Assembly (NCBI RefSeq): GCF_002068095.1
Contig: NZ_LWIG01000001.1
Coordinates: 477,012-531,206 of the forward strand
Source of the DNA: Bradyrhizobium sacchari
Lineage (GTDB): Bacteria > Pseudomonadota > Alphaproteobacteria > Rhizobiales > Xanthobacteraceae
Reading direction: 5' to 3'
Length of the DNA: 54,195 bases
Position numbers and translations under genes: made by a program. Positions 53,106 to 54,195 of this stretch are shown here, piece after piece (position 1 is the stretch's first letter; each line of letters starts with the position of its first letter). The notes beneath the pieces are model-generated. The model was not told the DNA's origin. It did no database searches and was given only the letters and a program-made list of their open reading frames with translations.

Positions 53106-53185
53106 CGTCATTACGAGCGCAGCGAACCAATCCAGAATCTCTCCGCAGAGACAGGCTGGATTGGTTCGCTGCGCTCGCAATGACG
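53106..53185. repeat. Palindromic repeat, family A copy 4 (compensated variant)
   Basis: The left arm 53106-53136 contains GCGAACCAATCC where the other copies have GCGAAGCAATCC, and the right arm 53156-53185 contains GGATTGGTTCGC where the others have GGATTGCTTCGC. Both halves of the pair changed, so the stem is kept. Confidence 0.9.
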
Positions 53186-53238
53186 ATGCGGATGCAGCAT
53201 CCGCTCATGTCCCACCTCCCCTCACTGAAAGTGCCGCC

Positions 53239-54096
53239 ATGCTTCTCGACCGCCGCTCCCTGCTCGCCTCGCTCTGCTGGATGGCCGCCTCCCCCGCGCT
53301 TGCCGCGGAGGCGCCGCCGGAGCTCGAATCCTACGAGCGCGACAGCGGCGGCCGGATCGGGCTCTATGCGGAAAATCTCGCAACCGGCAAAAAGCTTGCC
53401 TGGCGGGCCGACGAGCGCTTCGTCATGTGCTCGACCTTCAAGGCTTCGCTCGCGGCTAGCGTGCTGGCGCGGGTCGATCGCGGCGAGGAGCAGCTTGCGG
53501 CCATGATCGCTTACGGCGAGGCCGACCTGCTCGACTACGCGCCGGTCGCCAAGCAAAATCTCGCGGCCGGCAAGATGTCGGTCGCCGAAATGTGCAAGGC
53601 GATCGTCGAACTCAGCGACAACACCTGCGCCAATCTGCTGCTGGCGCGGATCGGCGGGCCCGCCGCCCTGACGGCGTTCTGGCGGTCGCTCGGTGACACC
53701 ACCTCACGGCTCGACCACAACGAGCCCGAGCTCAATCGCTCCCCGCCCGGCAACCCCCAGGACACCACGACGCCGGCGGCGATGGCGGGCAATTTGCGGC
53801 GGCTGGTGACAAGCGAGGCGCTTTCGCCGGCGTCGCGCAGGCGGCTCACCGACTGGATGGTGAACTGCAAGACCGGTGCAAACCGGCTGCGCGGCGGCCT
53901 GCCGGCTGACTGGAAGATCGGCGACAAGACCGGCTACAACGGCAAGGACGCAGCAGGCGACATTGCGGTTGCCTGGCCGAAGCCGGATGCGCCGGTCCTG
54001 ATCGCGGCCTATACCCAGGGCGGCACGCCGACTGCTCCGCAGATTGAAGCCGTATTCGCCCGCATCGGACGCATGGTGGCGGACCGGCTGGCGTAG
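53239..54096 (+). CDS. Class A beta-lactamase
   Basis: A 285-residue serine beta-lactamase with an N-terminal export signal (LLDRRSLLASLCWMAASPALA; the RR suggests the Tat route). All active-site motifs are present: STFK with the nucleophile Ser65, SDN in ELSDNTCA, the omega-loop EPELN, and KTG in GDKTGY. A Cys precedes the Ser (MCSTFK), but the position two residues after KTG is Asn, so the Cys69-Cys238 disulfide of class A carbapenemases is not formed. It hydrolyses beta-lactams in the periplasm; the spectrum cannot be told. No AmpR/PenR-type regulator gene is adjacent. The frame is open to 53161 inside the repeat, but ATG at 53239 is the clear start. Confidence 0.94.
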   Translation: MLLDRRSLLASLCWMAASPALAAEAPPELESYERDSGGRIGLYAENLATGKKLAWRADERFVMCSTFKASLAASVLARVDRGEEQLAAMIAYGEADLLDYAPVAKQNLAAGKMSVAEMCKAIVELSDNTCANLLLARIGGPAALTAFWRSLGDTTSRLDHNEPELNRSPPGNPQDTTTPAAMAGNLRRLVTSEALSPASRRRLTDWMVNCKTGANRLRGGLPADWKIGDKTGYNGKDAAGDIAVAWPKPDAPVLIAAYTQGGTPTAPQIEAVFARIGRMVADRLA

Positions 54097-54141
54097 AGCC
54101 ACCGCATTGACCTCATGGCCGCTTCCGGGCGAAGACAGGCC

Positions 54142-54195
54142 ATGATCGCAGCGAAATTCCAGACCTTCCTGATCCTGCTCACGGTGCTGGCGGGG
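54142..54195 (+). CDS. Start of an unidentified gene cut by the right edge
   Basis: ATG at 54142, with AGACAGG directly upstream, opens a frame to the window end (MIAAKFQTFLILLTVLAG). The hydrophobic stretch looks like a signal peptide or first membrane segment. A second in-frame ATG lies at 54115. Eighteen codons are too few to name a family. Confidence 0.35.
   Translation, partial: MIAAKFQTFLILLTVLAG

Noticed and set aside
53161..53238. An extended beta-lactamase start at 53161
   Set aside because: The extra 26 residues are encoded by the palindromic repeat; the export signal begins at ATG 53239.

Overview
The window is a GC-rich chromosomal segment from an alphaproteobacterium. It is almost certainly a Bradyrhizobium or very close relative. 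The reasons are the strong G/C third-codon bias, the acyl-CoA metabolism genes, the many short palindromic repeats between genes, the two-gene class GN sortase locus, and a cluster (carrier protein, acyl-CoA-dehydrogenase-like protein, amino acid:[carrier protein] ligase, acyltransferase-like protein) that I know from Bradyrhizobium diazoefficiens. No tRNA, rRNA, CRISPR array, insertion sequence or prophage is visible. The segment looks like ordinary vertically inherited chromosome with several small functional islands.

Layout. 1-6.9 kb: a truncated AraC-type regulator, a GST, two acyl-CoA dehydrogenases and a divergent acyl-CoA ligase with an orphan branched-chain-type binding protein; together they suggest import and CoA-dependent degradation of an organic acid. 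6.9-10.9 kb: an XRE regulator, a VIT/vWA protein with a C-terminal LPKTA sorting signal, and its class GN sortase. 11-14.2 kb: an ADP-forming acyl-CoA synthetase and an orphan MCE-domain protein. 14.3-26.7 kb: the most striking region. Eight same-strand genes (urtA-urtB-urtC-urtD-urtE-fmdA-fmdB-amiE) encode uptake and hydrolysis of urea and short-chain amides. Divergent from them is a 1123-residue protein that fuses an NCS1-type nucleobase/allantoin permease domain, a cysteine-rich segment, a histidine kinase and a receiver, overlapping a LuxR-type response regulator. A good sigma-54 promoter match lies in front of the kinase gene. I propose a transporter-like sensor that controls amide/urea nitrogen scavenging.

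27-32.2 kb: a Baeyer-Villiger-type flavin monooxygenase, a trypsin-like protease, a HAD hydrolase, and mtnP-mtnA for methylthioadenosine salvage. 32.5-36.4 kb: the aminoacyl carrier-protein cluster. The zinc ligands known from the B. diazoefficiens ligase fall at exactly Cys131, Glu176 and Cys279 when the start at 34376 is used. 36.5-39.4 kb: a four-PAS GGDEF-EAL protein. 39.6-42.8 kb: a tctCBA tripartite tricarboxylate transporter. 43-44 kb: a divergent MarR/monooxygenase pair with palindromic operators. 44.1-45.8 kb: a second GGDEF-EAL protein whose GGDEF site is degenerate. 46-49.2 kb: housekeeping genes (rpmF, mtgA, a farnesyl-diphosphate-synthase-like gene) with small membrane or unknown proteins. 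49.4-54.2 kb: a DUF1345 membrane protein, a caspase-like protease, a GFA-family protein, an NTF2-like protein, a class A beta-lactamase, and the start of one more gene cut by the right edge.

At least six families of palindromic intergenic repeats are scattered through the window. One family of four copies contains a compensated base change in both arms, which indicates that the hairpin itself is maintained. All functional assignments rest on motifs and remembered family features; no database search was possible.
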